A DNA stretch of 64,000 bases from Ministeria vibrans ATCC 50519. Taxonomy: Eukaryota; Opisthokonta; Filasterea. The stretch is taken from positions 1 through 64,000 of the forward strand of contig CALSCP010002457.1 of the NCBI GenBank assembly GCA_943704425.1. Reading direction: 5' to 3'. Positions 1 to 10,123 of the stretch are shown piece by piece (within the stretch, counting starts at the first letter, position 1; each line of letters opens with the position of its first letter). The notes below the pieces were generated by a model that was not told the origin of the DNA, did not search any database, and saw nothing but the letters and a program-made list of their open reading frames with translations. The position numbers were made by a program, and so were the translations under genes.

Positions 1-1
1 G

Positions 2-352
2 AAGCGCACTCTACTTCATGAGGCGGCGGAGGCGACGAACGCTATGATTGCAGCTCGGACGGTGGCAGCGATGGACGACAACCAGAAACTTCAACACCAA
101 CAAGTCCAACTTCAACACCAACAAGTCCAAATCCTTGCCAGCATCGCCGAGTCACTCAAAATTCTCGCAGCTCGAACCTTTCCGCGTGAAAGTACAGATA
201 CTTCCAACATGCCGACGTTTCCGTTCATCGCATCCCCTTGCGTTGGCGAACAGGGACGAAATTCGTCAACGTTGTCAACGATGCCGGCGTCCGCTTCTGC
301 CGCCGCTAGTGCCAGTGGACAGTCGGGGCCCTCGGCGTCCTTTGGAGTCTAG
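2..352 (+). CDS. C-terminal part of an unknown Gln-rich coiled-coil protein
   Basis: The frame is open from the window edge to a TAG stop, so only the last 116 residues or so are present. The visible part is a helical, charged stretch followed by a Gln-rich double repeat (two copies of LQHQQVQ), a short helix, and an Ala/Ser-rich low-complexity tail. I do not recognise the family. A charged and Gln-rich C-terminal coiled coil is common in the Myb/SANT-like second protein of PIF/Harbinger transposons. Because a Harbinger-type transposase lies convergently just downstream, that identity is possible, but no Myb domain is inside the window. It could equally be an unrelated host gene. Confidence 0.4.
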   Translation, partial: KRTLLHEAAEATNAMIAARTVAAMDDNQKLQHQQVQLQHQQVQILASIAESLKILAARTFPRESTDTSNMPTFPFIASPCVGEQGRNSSTLSTMPASASAAASASGQSGPSASFGV

Positions 353-435
353 TATTGGTGTACGTACTGCGACCACATACGTACACAGTAGTGTTGGCTG
401 GTATGTATGTGAGAGATTAATAAGAGATTAATAAG

Positions 436-472
436 AGGAAGAAGAATACAACCCATTTATTAATGATACAGT
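436..472. repeat. Dispersed 33-bp repeat, copy A
   Basis: An AGAAGAATACAACCCATT core followed by TATTAATGATACAGT is repeated almost exactly at 5099-5131, with shorter copies around 5058, 5159 and 5497. Here it lies between the convergent ends of the Gln-rich gene and the transposase gene. It may be a terminal or 3' UTR piece of a mobile element, or a recurrent 3' processing sequence. Confidence 0.7.
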
Positions 473-492
473 AAACGCATCACATTTTTCAA

Positions 493-2282
493 TTACAAAT
501 TTCGATTTTTCACATGTGCGAGGTCACCTTGGTGAGGAAACCACATCTGATAGAGAGTGCACACTGCTCCAATGATCTCCGCGGTCGAGTCGACAATGTG
601 TCCCGTCGTTTTCATTCGCCTCATAATCGGAAATAGCCCGCCACACTGGCCAAAAGTTTGTTCGACAGACTGCCTCGCACACGCGAGCAAAGACTCATCA
701 AGTTCCAGTTTGGCGGCACACTTGAGATTTTTGAAACCTATATATACCCGCATAAAGATAGGCATAATGTTTAATTGTACGAATTGAATGCTGTTACCTA
801 TCTAGGGGGTAGACACGATTAAAAAAAGTACTACCTTTAAACATTCCGATGATATTCATATGGGGAGATTCGGAAAGTTTTCGAAGACTCTCCAAATCCG
901 ACTGATCCTCCGCGTAGTCGTGTGCGGTAAAAAACCCTTTGTCACCGAGAATGCTTTCGTTCTCCTCAAAGTACAGATCGCCTAGGGTGAAGACATACTT
1001 CTTCTATTTCATGAATTGCAAAATAACTTCACGTACCCTGAGAATTCCTTGTTCCCGAAGCAAAAATACTCAAAGCTCTCACTTGAGTCACATCAGGAGT
1101 GGATCCCGTGAATCCCGTTGCCATGTAGCTAAATTAAGACGAGAATTTCAGGGAGGACGTCAGACGGATTAGAGTTTGCGAATTGTGTGATCACACCGAA
1201 TTTGTCCATCAGGCGACACAACGGCCATTGAGCCAAGAAAGAATCCCAACCCTTTCAGGTGATGGATCGTAAGAAAGTTTGTGTGAAGTGAATCAGACTC
1301 ACATGGCTGACTTGGTTGCTGAATCTGCGTGTCAAAGAGTATTAAAACATGATTACCCGAGTCAGAGTGCCTCAATGAATCCCCAGCCAGGTGCCAAACT
1401 TGCGAAGTCGTCGTGACTTGATCTGCTGGCACAGAGTCCGATTCATGTGTTTGCGCTCGTCGTGGCTGGGCCAAACGACATATTTCGACTTTAGTGACAC
1501 TGCACTACTGAGGGTAAAGTCAAAGTATCGACCGACACAGCTCTCGCTCACACCGTAGGTAGCCGACAGATACTGAAACGTAAAGGCTTGAAAGTGGCGA
1601 AGCCCAATGAACACGTGCTCCTCGCTCGTGTATTTCGAGCGGCCACGCTTGAGTGGAAGGAGGCTGACGGCTGGTGTCCGTTTAAAAAGATCAAGTCTAA
1701 AAATAGCGACTCACTACAATCAATATTATAATGCAACATATACGTACTGCTCAGCGGCAACCACGATCTCATGAAACTGGGGCATCAAATCTTCAGTACA
1801 CGGATGATGTAACTAGGGTTGTTGATGCTTGCCATCGGGCAATCAGCGAGAGGAACTCGGGGAGAAAACTCATACAGGCTATGGGCCTTCGACACGCTTG
1901 TACCTCGCCCTCGACCCCTGTTCAAGATTCTGGACGCTGACTTGCTGGATAGAGGTTTCTCCAACTCTGTGCAAACACCGACGAGTGAACCATCCTTTGT
2001 TAGGCGCGCGAAATGGTGGGAGCTGTCTTCGACGGTCTCAACAATTTCGTCAAGTTCGCAAAGGGATTCCAAGGCGGCCTGACGAATGGGATAGAACAAG
2101 GGTTGAACCATCCCATTTATCAAGGGAATGAACATGATTTCACGGGAAAAGGAACCGTCAGATGCGCTCGCCACACTCGCAACGGTGAAAAAAGTGGCGA
2201 GATTCGAGTAGCCATGAGTTGGGAGTATAATATTGTCGCCGCCGCCGCCTAATCGAGTTCCCCAGAGAGCATAATCTATCAT
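493..2282 (-). mobile_element. PIF/Harbinger-like DDE transposase gene, spliced and probably degenerate
   Basis: Several exons on the minus strand spell a DDE_Tnp_4 (Harbinger) nuclease. In order: an N-terminal segment (2282-1800); a helical segment near 1685-1390 reading LRHFQAFTFQYLSATYGVSE, the HTH-like region; a strand reading GSMAVVSPDGQIR (near 1210); then, after a GTGTGA...TTTAG intron, MATGFTGSTPDVTQVR, matching the family's G-x-x-G-S-x-x-D site. Next come ILGDKGF (near 940) and, after a GTAGTA...TATAG intron, a final exon (492-730) with SVEQTFGQCGGLF, the family's usual E-x-x-F-G-x-x-K/C end. Between the HTH region and the VVSPDGQ strand the frame holds a TGA and no clean IDG-type first Asp motif can be built, so the element is probably inactive or mis-sequenced there. 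Terminal repeats and target duplication were not identified. The joints upstream of 1690 are unresolved. Confidence 0.62.
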
Positions 2283-2528
2283 AGTCGTCTATTAACTATT
2301 ATTATTAAGTAACCGATGTGAGCCTGATGAGTGAATCTGCGATTTTTGGGGGCGGGGCGAGATTCTGAGAGAACGTTAACTTTTTTTGTTGTTCTTTTTC
2401 GATACGTCAGATTTATTTGAGTCTTAACTCCTACGACGGGGCACTTCTTTTTTCCTTCCTGTTGCTCGAATTGTTTCGACGCTCTGAACTTCAAGCACCA
2501 ACGTTACCTCCCGTTACTCCCGTTACTG

Positions 2529-5028
2529 ATGGCAGCGCGAAGGAGAGTTGCGGTGTTGCTCACCATTAGTGCTGCCATCCTCTGCGCCTTCTACGCGGTT
2601 GTTCACTCACTCTCGGCTGGTCAGACCACTGTTCATGACCGGACAGGCCGTAACTCCCGCGCTTGGCCGTTGCCAAGACCGTTGTCTCGTCTCGCTCTTT
2701 CGCTAAACTCCCAACAAAATCGCATCCTGAACGTAGACCCAATTCATGAGACTCAGGGTCCAACCGTTCCACCAAGGCCTTCGCCAAGAACCAGTTATCG
2801 CACGTTTTCCACGTCGAACGGGACACGAGGGCACGACAGCGGTATTCATCATTCGCAGATGTCGTCTCGGTTTCTCTCGGCTGCGCGCCCCGTACAAACA
2901 CACATCAATTGGCACGCACCCTCGCAAACTACAATAGAGAATAACACCCAATACCAGAGCTTGGATGTGTATCTTTTCACACGGGTGCGGTGACCACGCG
3001 AAGCATCTTCTTTTCTAAATTCTAGTTTCGACTTCCTTTCTACTTTCTAAAACCTTTTCTTAGGTTCACGCTTGTGGCATCTCCTGCTCCTACCTGCTTC
3101 GCCACCAGCTTCAACATGCCATGTATACGCTCAACATATCCTCTGCCAACGTCCTTTTAGAAATTTCGCCCTCGAGTGACGCAGCAGCTGTCAAAGATCT
3201 GTTTGTGACAGCCATGGCCTGTGGGCTGTCCAGAAACGCTATTCGCCTTGCGGACGAATCAGTGACACCCGCACAGCGACTTTTTGACCGTCTAAGCGAA
3301 ACAAATCGGCAGCTTCAACACGTTTGGGTTGTGCTGGCCAACGGTAACGACCTCGTTGATCTGGGGCAACGCACTGCTATTTCTGTCGCTCGCGAAATGG
3401 CTGCAAATCGCGCGCTCGTCCTCAGCTCACTGTGGCACCAACACGGCACTTGGCAGTCTAACGAAGAGACATCTGTCACTTTGGATACACCAATATTTCT
3501 GCAATACCCTTGTGTGCGTCGACAGCCGTCTGAGTTAGGAAAATTGGACAAAATGCAGCAGCGGAGAGTCTCTATGATCCGAGGCGACGTCGGCGTCACC
3601 GCTGACTTTCAGGACGTTTTTCAGTCACACTCATTGTGTGTCGTGGCTCTACTCCCTTCCGTACTGGGTTCAGGAGGCGACCGAGCTAAAGCCGAGCAAG
3701 TGTGCCGATCGCGCGTGACCATGACCATGGACAACGATGACACACGCCTGATGAATCTCGGCTCTGTGGCGCACTTCCCTTGCTCCGTTGGCACTCGTTA
3801 CGGTGATACGGACGCTGTGGAGTGCAGTATGGTATACCTAGCAGATACGCCCCCAAGGCAAAGTGGCCAACTACACCGCCGCTGTGTCAACGAAGGTCCA
3901 GTCGACACGGGCGCGTGTGCGCTCTCTTTCGGCGCCGGGCGACATGCTATCCTTGTGACTGGCACGTGTAGCGAAGCTCAAGGTATTGCAGCAGTGATAC
4001 GCACGGTATCGAGTTATGCATCCGAAGCTATTGATATTTTGGTGGTAACAACCGATGGTGGATGTATGCTGCGAGAGCTCGAGCTTCACAACGGATTTGC
4101 TACACCTTGGCTCGACCGCTCTGTGCCACCTTTGCTCCGTGGGCAATATGCCATGCGACGTCGGCGCATTTTTGTGAGCGAGTTGGATGTCGTAGAGCTC
4201 AACGGCTGGAGTGACAAGTTTGCTGCACTACACAACGTGTCGCACGATGGTCGTGCGCAGTTGTCACGAAGCGATCTTTTTACCCCGCTCAATTTTGTGC
4301 GCTTTCGCGTTGACAAATTGTTTCCGCCAACCGTAAAGCTTGCCCTGTACCTTGATACCGATGTCATGGTTCGCGCGGATGTTGTTCCCCTGTTTGGAGG
4401 TGTCGCAACAGAATGCTCGCGCGAGCATCCCCAATGGGCCATGGCTGCCGCATCGGTTGAACTGAGCCCTTATGTCCATCAAGACGCTCAAAGGCACAGG
4501 TTTTTTGGTTTCAGCGATTGGCTCGATAGAAAGCGACGTCCTGAGTTTGCTGCGAGAGTGACTGATGCAATCCGTAGGTACAATAGGCGGCCGCCAAAAA
4601 CGAAGAGAGGTCGCGATTCTTTACTGAACATTGGCGTGACACTGTTCAATCTGCCACGATGGAGGATGGACGAGATGGAGGAGCGTTGCATGCAATGGAT
4701 GGACTTCCTACGACACTACGAGAAGCAGACCTTTGCACAAGAGCCCCTGAACTTGGCCACGCGTGGATTTCAGTGTCTGATTGACAGTACGTTCAACATG
4801 CAGCCAGGTGGGGTGAGTTTTGCGTGCCTGGCGCACACCAGCTCGGGTGAGTCTCAGCATCCTATGGCGAATTTTCAACCTGTTATACTACACGCAAAGG
4901 GCCCCTACAAGCGGCATACGAACCGCTCGCGCGACGACCAGATTCGCCAACAAATGCCTGATGATAAGTGTGTCGAGGGTGTTTTTCAAGATGCGTGGGA
5001 CGACGCATTGCGTCTCGACTCCACTTGA
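2529..5028 (+). CDS. GT8-like glycosyltransferase, type II membrane protein
   Basis: Two exons (2529-2984, 3064-5028) give 806 aa. The single 79-bp intron has a GTGCGG donor and a TTAG acceptor. Residues 5-28 form a signal anchor after a basic RRR, then comes a Ser/Pro-rich stem and a middle region of unknown fold. The last 400 residues carry GT8 hallmarks: a Rossmann-like start near HAILVTGTCSEAQG, the metal-binding DxD as LYLDTDVMV (about residue 582), LNIGVTLFNL before the acceptor pocket, and a C-terminal HAKGPYK (about 761) corresponding to the H-x-G-x-x-K that binds the nucleotide diphosphate. This indicates a retaining, UDP-sugar-using Golgi enzyme. The donor and acceptor are unknown. 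The gene converges on a 2-oxoglutarate dioxygenase-like gene that also has a signal anchor, so both may work on the same secretory glycans; that link is inference. Confidence 0.78.
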
Positions 5029-5047
5029 CTTTATACTGTAGATAAAT

Positions 5048-5182
5048 ATTAATAAGAAGAAGAATACAACCCATTTAATAAGAAGAAATAGAAGAAGAAG
5101 AAGAATACAACCCATTTATTAATGATACAGTCACCACGCGAAGACACAGAAGAAATAAAGAAGAATACAACCCATTTATTTT
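5048..5182. repeat. Cluster of three copies of the dispersed 33-bp repeat
   Basis: Copies near 5058-5077, 5099-5131 and 5159-5180 share AAGAATACAACCCATTTA, with a more diverged copy near 5497-5520. The copy at 5099 matches 441-472 over about 33 bp. They start just after the glycosyltransferase stop codon, so they would fall in its 3' UTR. Confidence 0.75.
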
Positions 5183-5296
5183 AGGTCATTTTACCTTTTT
5201 CTTTCTTTTCTTCCTTTCTCTCCCTTTCTACTTTTTGCATTTTCCTTCTTCCCTTTTTCTTCTCCCCTTTTCATGCGAGATGCTTAGTTTAAACTC

Positions 5297-5446
5297 ATGA
5301 GGCGTTTTCAGCTGCTGAGCGGTTTACTTGCTTGGGTGAATGGCTCTGCATGCAAGTCTCTCGGAATGTCCGTTTCGGCCCATGCGGGGGTGAAGCAGCC
5401 GCTTCGGATGGCTAGATTGTCTTGTACAATGAAGCTTTCGCCCTAG
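5297..5446 (+). CDS. Possible small ORF of 49 residues
   Basis: Inside the AT-rich spacer there is an island of more balanced composition that holds an ATG-to-TAG frame of 49 codons starting MRRFQLLSGLLAW, with a basic N-terminus and a hydrophobic segment. No homologue is recognised and codon bias cannot be judged at this length. It could be a secreted micropeptide, an upstream exon, or chance. Confidence 0.2.
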   Translation: MRRFQLLSGLLAWVNGSACKSLGMSVSAHAGVKQPLRMARLSCTMKLSP

Positions 5447-5634
5447 GACTTCCAAAATATATTAATTTAGGTTAAAATAAGATTTCAATAAGATAAGAAG
5501 AAGAGTACAATCCATTAATTATTCATAATAGAATACGACGAGTAATAAATAATCAAATTTAATAATAGTAATAGTAATACCAATAAAAATAATACTAATA
5601 ATAAGAATACTAATAATAATAATAAATAATTATT

Positions 5635-5665
<31 letters not shown>

Positions 5666-5742
5666 AATAAGAATAATAAAATTAATATAAAATATAATTA
5701 TTATATTTTTTTTCTACAATCGGTTTCAGTTTATTGAAAATA
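5447..5742. repeat. AT-rich spacer with TAA/AAT microsatellite
   Basis: From about 5520 to 5700 the sequence is almost wholly A and T, with imperfect AAT/TAA trinucleotide runs, and ends in a T-rich tract next to the convergent gene's stop. No gene is seen. The tract from 5180 to 5280 just before it is pyrimidine-rich (TTTCTTTC) without a readable frame. Confidence 0.7.
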
Positions 5743-7758
5743 TCAGACATGACGAGGCGTGAGCTCAAAAATCAAATGACATTCTTCGGAACCTCTATTC
5801 CAGGAAGCGTGGGGGGCGGATGCATTGATAAAAGCCATACCAAACTGCGGCAAGTCCGAAGGTGCACTAGATGTCTTAGCATTGAGTGTGATCGAGCCGA
5901 CGAGCTGAAGCATGAGTACAATGTGAGAGTCGACATGAAACGGCGGCTGCGAGTTGACATGCGGTTTGCAGCTAATGGCAATGTTCACCTCATCCAACTG
6001 ATGTCGAACCACGCGACTGTAGCCGTTTAAGTCTAACAAACGTAACTTGGTCACCCGGCGACGTGCATCATCAAGAGAGTTGTCGAGTAAAAATAACGTG
6101 TCGCTTGAGCAAATAGTCGCCGGCAACGTTGCACCAACAACGTGCGTCTGCATGCGCACACACATATACGCGGCATAACCGTTGGTGGCATCATCCTCAG
6201 CCACAAAGACAGCATGACTCACGCCTGCGCCAACCATAACGATGTCGTGTCGTTTCAAGAGCACCCACTGCTCCACACTGGTCTGAACAGATCTATCAGG
6301 TAGGCCACTGGCGTCGACGGTACTGAGCAGTCTGAACACAATCATGCCTGACAACACGAAAAAGATTTCCTCATCGCCATGGTAATGGAGACCATGATTT
6401 TGCTGGTGTGCAGCACTTTGTTTGGTCACGTGTGCATGAACAAAGTCCCAAACAGGTGTGCTCACGTCCATCATGTGCAACTGGCACTTTTTCGAACAGG
6501 GAGTCTGAAGAAAACCCGCGAGGCGATTATCAATACGGAGTGTTTCGTCAGTTTGCAATGGCCGCGCATGACCACCATGATCTGGAACGTCGAGCTGAGA
6601 CTTTTCGAGAGACTTGCCTTGATGTAGGCGCACTGTGTCCAAATCAAGAATGTGATTGAGAGGCCTGCTGGGCGTGCGCCTGGCAAAAACGTCGGAGCGA
6701 ACACGCACGACAGGAGGAATCAGAGCCGCGTATTTGATGTGCTCAGCAGCATCAAATGTGAGTGGCTGACGAAGGGCACACTTGTTGGCGGCAGCGAACT
6801 GTGCAATGATGCTGTGACGCGGGGCATTGGTAGGGTTAATGACACCATGCCAAGTGCGTCCCTGCCACATGACAAAGTCACCGTCAGAAATAGAAACTTG
6901 CACAGCTTCCGCATGTGGCACTCGTGTTGTCAGGTATTCAGTGAGTCGCTCGGTGGCTGTGTGAAATTGGGCAGGAGTCTGGCCCTTGGACTTTGGCAGC
7001 CCTGGAAGAGCATCTTGAGCCATTGTAGGCACATAGTGAGATTGTCGAAGGACCCAAGGAGAGGTGCCCAAGTCGGGCGACACATTCTCGATGGCAATCC
7101 ACACAGTCACTGTCTCCCAGCAATCGAATACATTTACATCTGAGTGCCAGCGATGAACTTGGCCGGGATCACGGTCCAAAAAGTCAATGCCTTGAAGCAC
7201 AACATCGTCGTGGGGATCGAGCACAGCACGTACAGCGCTCACAATGGGCTCCTGCAAAGCAAGCTCGACGCACCCTGGCATGTACGCTGCGCAGCTTTTC
7301 AGCCAAGGCTCGCGAGCAAGCCCACGTTGCTTCCAAGACCCTTTATAAGCACCACGAGTGGATGTTCCGCTGAGACGCATCCACGTGTCATAGAGAGACC
7401 AGGCGTCGTCGCGTTTCGCCTTGGTGTTAAGATTTGACTGGAACACATCGCTGAAGCCGTCGCTCCAAAATTTGGTACACAGCGTGCTGTTCGTGCTCGT
7501 CTCGCATCGACTGAGGGATGCTTTGACAAGATCTGGAAGGTGGGCGACTGGAACTCGATCGGGTGACGACCGAGAAACGGGAGCATCAATAGCTTTGGAC
7601 GCGGAGATGGAGACATCCAGCTGAGCGACAGATCGCGCAGGGAAACGATCCAAGGGGAGCGACTCGTGCGGCGAGGAGGGCCAAAAATGAAGTGATAACA
7701 CCACAAAAGTGGCCAGAACGATCAGGGACGCGAGACTCTGACGACACGAGACACGCAT
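5743..7758 (-). CDS. Phytanoyl-CoA dioxygenase-like domain fused to a cupin domain, signal-anchored
   Basis: One intronless frame of 671 aa starts at an ATG. Residues 9-27 are a hydrophobic signal anchor followed by a Ser/Pro-rich stem. The middle carries the PhyH-type Fe(II)/2-oxoglutarate dioxygenase signature: an H-x-D in VHRWHSDVN (about residue 203), and a distal His and 2OG-binding Arg in RTWHGVINPTNAPRHS (about 302). The last third has a cupin signature, HYHGDEEIFFVLSG (about 461), with the expected two His and a Glu, and a later second cupin-like half. The membrane anchor suggests a Golgi or ER lumenal hydroxylase. The substrate is unknown. The two-domain combination is unusual to me, and whether the cupin is catalytic, sugar-binding or structural cannot be told. 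Confidence 0.72.
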   Translation of the reverse strand: MRVSCRQSLASLIVLATFVVLSLHFWPSSPHESLPLDRFPARSVAQLDVSISASKAIDAPVSRSSPDRVPVAHLPDLVKASLSRCETSTNSTLCTKFWSDGFSDVFQSNLNTKAKRDDAWSLYDTWMRLSGTSTRGAYKGSWKQRGLAREPWLKSCAAYMPGCVELALQEPIVSAVRAVLDPHDDVVLQGIDFLDRDPGQVHRWHSDVNVFDCWETVTVWIAIENVSPDLGTSPWVLRQSHYVPTMAQDALPGLPKSKGQTPAQFHTATERLTEYLTTRVPHAEAVQVSISDGDFVMWQGRTWHGVINPTNAPRHSIIAQFAAANKCALRQPLTFDAAEHIKYAALIPPVVRVRSDVFARRTPSRPLNHILDLDTVRLHQGKSLEKSQLDVPDHGGHARPLQTDETLRIDNRLAGFLQTPCSKKCQLHMMDVSTPVWDFVHAHVTKQSAAHQQNHGLHYHGDEEIFFVLSGMIVFRLLSTVDASGLPDRSVQTSVEQWVLLKRHDIVMVGAGVSHAVFVAEDDATNGYAAYMCVRMQTHVVGATLPATICSSDTLFLLDNSLDDARRRVTKLRLLDLNGYSRVVRHQLDEVNIAISCKPHVNSQPPFHVDSHIVLMLQLVGSITLNAKTSSAPSDLPQFGMAFINASAPHASWNRGSEECHLIFELTPRHV

Positions 7759-7980
7759 GGAAGCAACAAAATGAATAAAAAATATTATTATAATAATAAT
7801 AATAATAAAAAGTAATAATAATAATAATTATTATTATTAAATCATTTTAACTCATGATGAACGGCTCTTATGGCTGCAACTCTGAACTCAAATCACACTC
7901 AAATGAACCAAAACCAAAAATTCGATTGGGATTTGGAAGATGATCTATATAAACCATTGTAAATGATTACAGATTCAGAT

Positions 7981-9836
7981 TTAAGTTTTAATACAGCTCT
8001 CATCACCCTCTTTACACCACGTGCGTAGATCGGTCGTATACGTTGGATTCCACCCATTGTCACGTTTGCAGCGATTGTACTCAATACGCAAATCAGTGCC
8101 GTGTAGAGAGAACTTCGCTTCCATATAGTCGCGTGGTTTCTTTTTAAGCCCCTTGTATCGCTGGGGTCCCCTACGGTTAATAGTTTGCACACGGTCATTC
8201 GGCTCCAAGACCAACGTGCGATAATCAGGTGTCGCAGTGCCCGCGATGATATTGCAATCTACTCTGACATGGTACGAGCTCGACTGGGCATCCCACGTTG
8301 CGCGTGCCTTCCCTTTCACATGTCCGTACTGGCATTCTCCCCCAGTCAGTGTAAAGGCATGCACAAGGGGTACGGTAGACTGAGTACAATACACGGCCAG
8401 AAAGGCAGAAAAGACGACTGCCACGACAGAGAGGATTAGAATCTTGCGCCATTCGACGGTGACGGGCGTAACGGTGGGAGGCGCGACGAGTCGGTTCCGA
8501 GTCGTCCTTTGCCCGTCGCCATTGGCGACAATCCTCTGAAGTGGCCGAAGAAAAAAGACGAAAGTGTTACGAGGATGGTTTGTGTAATAGATATATACTC
8601 TCTGCTCACCTGTGAGTTGGGCGGAATGTTAACTGCCTTGAACGGCCACAAGGGTGGCGAGTCCTTTCGGACAAATAGAAACTGTCCAATATTGGCGCTC
8701 TCAAGAGATAATTGCGGAAGAGTGAGTCGACCGCGCACGCATGTAGGCGAAAGGTGACTGTAGCCGAGCTTGAGCATGATTGAATTCATGCACTCGCGCA
8801 GTTTCTCTTGAACATGGCCCACCGTCGCCCAATTGCACAACTCTCCATCTGACTCACCGGCAAAGGCAGTTGGGTTTGCGCACCACAGCACTTCCTGCAT
8901 CGCCATCGAGAGCACTGTCCCTTGCCATGCCGTCCCTATCAGAGCCGAGGTGTTACTGAGCGACGCTCCGATGAACTGGTACGACGGGCGGTCGTATTGT
9001 TCACGCCACGCCACATCAATAAACGCCTGTGCCTCGTCTGGAACGAAGCAGTCGGCATTCAGAGCCGCACCAGCGGAGCATGCATCTGCAATGATGAGCA
9101 GGTGGCGCCAGCGTGATAGGAGAGTCAGGTCGAATAGTAGTTGCGTCATGGTATACCCTCCGGCGACCTTCTCTTTTTCGTCTTGATAAGTAACACTGGC
9201 GGCGTTGAAGGCGAGGGTGAAGCGTCCCTCGTCATCCTTGAAACCGTGGCCGACAAGATACACTGTCAGCTCTGTGTTGGTGTTTGCAGGGCCCTTGTGT
9301 TTGTCGTCAAGGGTGGTGGGCTTCGCCATTGCTGCCGCGCCAATGCACTCAATGATGCTGGTTTGTGGAAGACAAGGCACTGACTTCCACAGAAGACAGC
9401 CTTTGTTCTCCGCTTCGACCGCAAACTTTGCGCGTCTCGATTCCTCCGCCTCCTGCGCCGGCGTCAAGTCCGGCTTCTCCCCAAAGAATGACGTCGCGTC
9501 ACCGTACGGCACTGATCCTGCGCTGAGGGCCTTGTCGGTGACAACGGACACAAGGTCGTATCCGTTCTGAAGCATCCCAACGGCGGTGTTGCGAGCGGCA
9601 ACCAAAGCGCCAGGCATGTCGCAGAAGTAGGGTTCGGGTGTCGGTGTGTCCGCATCACGCCTTGCGCGCTGGCTGGTTGCGTCATTGTAGCTGCAGCGCG
9701 CAATGATGATGCCTTGTCGATACGTTCGTCGCAGACCATCGATCCCTGAGAAACACCCGGTGAGTAAAAGGCTGCTACATCCATGACACACATAATGAAC
9801 TACAAATGCTGCGACGGCAGGTGGGGCTGTACTCAT
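7981..9836 (-). CDS. Caspase-like (clan CD) cysteine peptidase with C-terminal membrane anchor
   Basis: Exons 9836-8610 and 8535-7981, joined across a 74-bp intron with a GTGAGC donor and a CTTCAG acceptor, give 593 aa. The longer frame upstream lacks an earlier ATG, so MSTAPPAV was chosen; a first exon further upstream is possible because a TTTCTCAG acceptor-like site sits about 30 codons in. The catalytic dyad is visible as YLVGHGF (His about 197) and LIIADACSAGAAL (Cys about 253), each at the end of a hydrophobic strand, as in C14 caspases/metacaspases and related C13 enzymes. After the peptidase comes a basic, Pro-rich linker, a single transmembrane helix (about 440-458) and a 130-residue Cys-containing domain I do not recognise. 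Both catalytic residues are present, so activity is plausible. Confidence 0.72.
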
Positions 9837-10123
9837 AGAGAGGGCAACAAAGGACAATTCCGGGCGCGTCAAAAAATGACAGAAGCAGGAAAGCCACACA
9901 CGCCGGCTGACGGCTCACGGTTGACGGCTGTACGCGTCTGGATCATCAATCATGGGTGTTCTTACACAATTGATCAGCGCCCACAGCGGAAAAGGCAGTC
10001 ATTGAAAAATTATTGTCGATTTTGATTTTCGACGGATCAATCAACAAAACTGTGTGTGTGTGTGTGAGCGAATAAAAAATTAAAAGACAAAAGTTATTTT
10101 ATTTTTTTCTTTTCGTCATCGTC
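9837..10123. promoter_or_regulatory. Divergent intergenic region, caspase-like / cathepsin genes
   Basis: These 287 bp separate the start codons of two head-to-head peptidase genes and must hold both promoters. A short GT run and an AT-rich stretch with ATTTTATTTTTTTC lie just before the cathepsin ATG. No specific element was identified. Confidence 0.4.
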
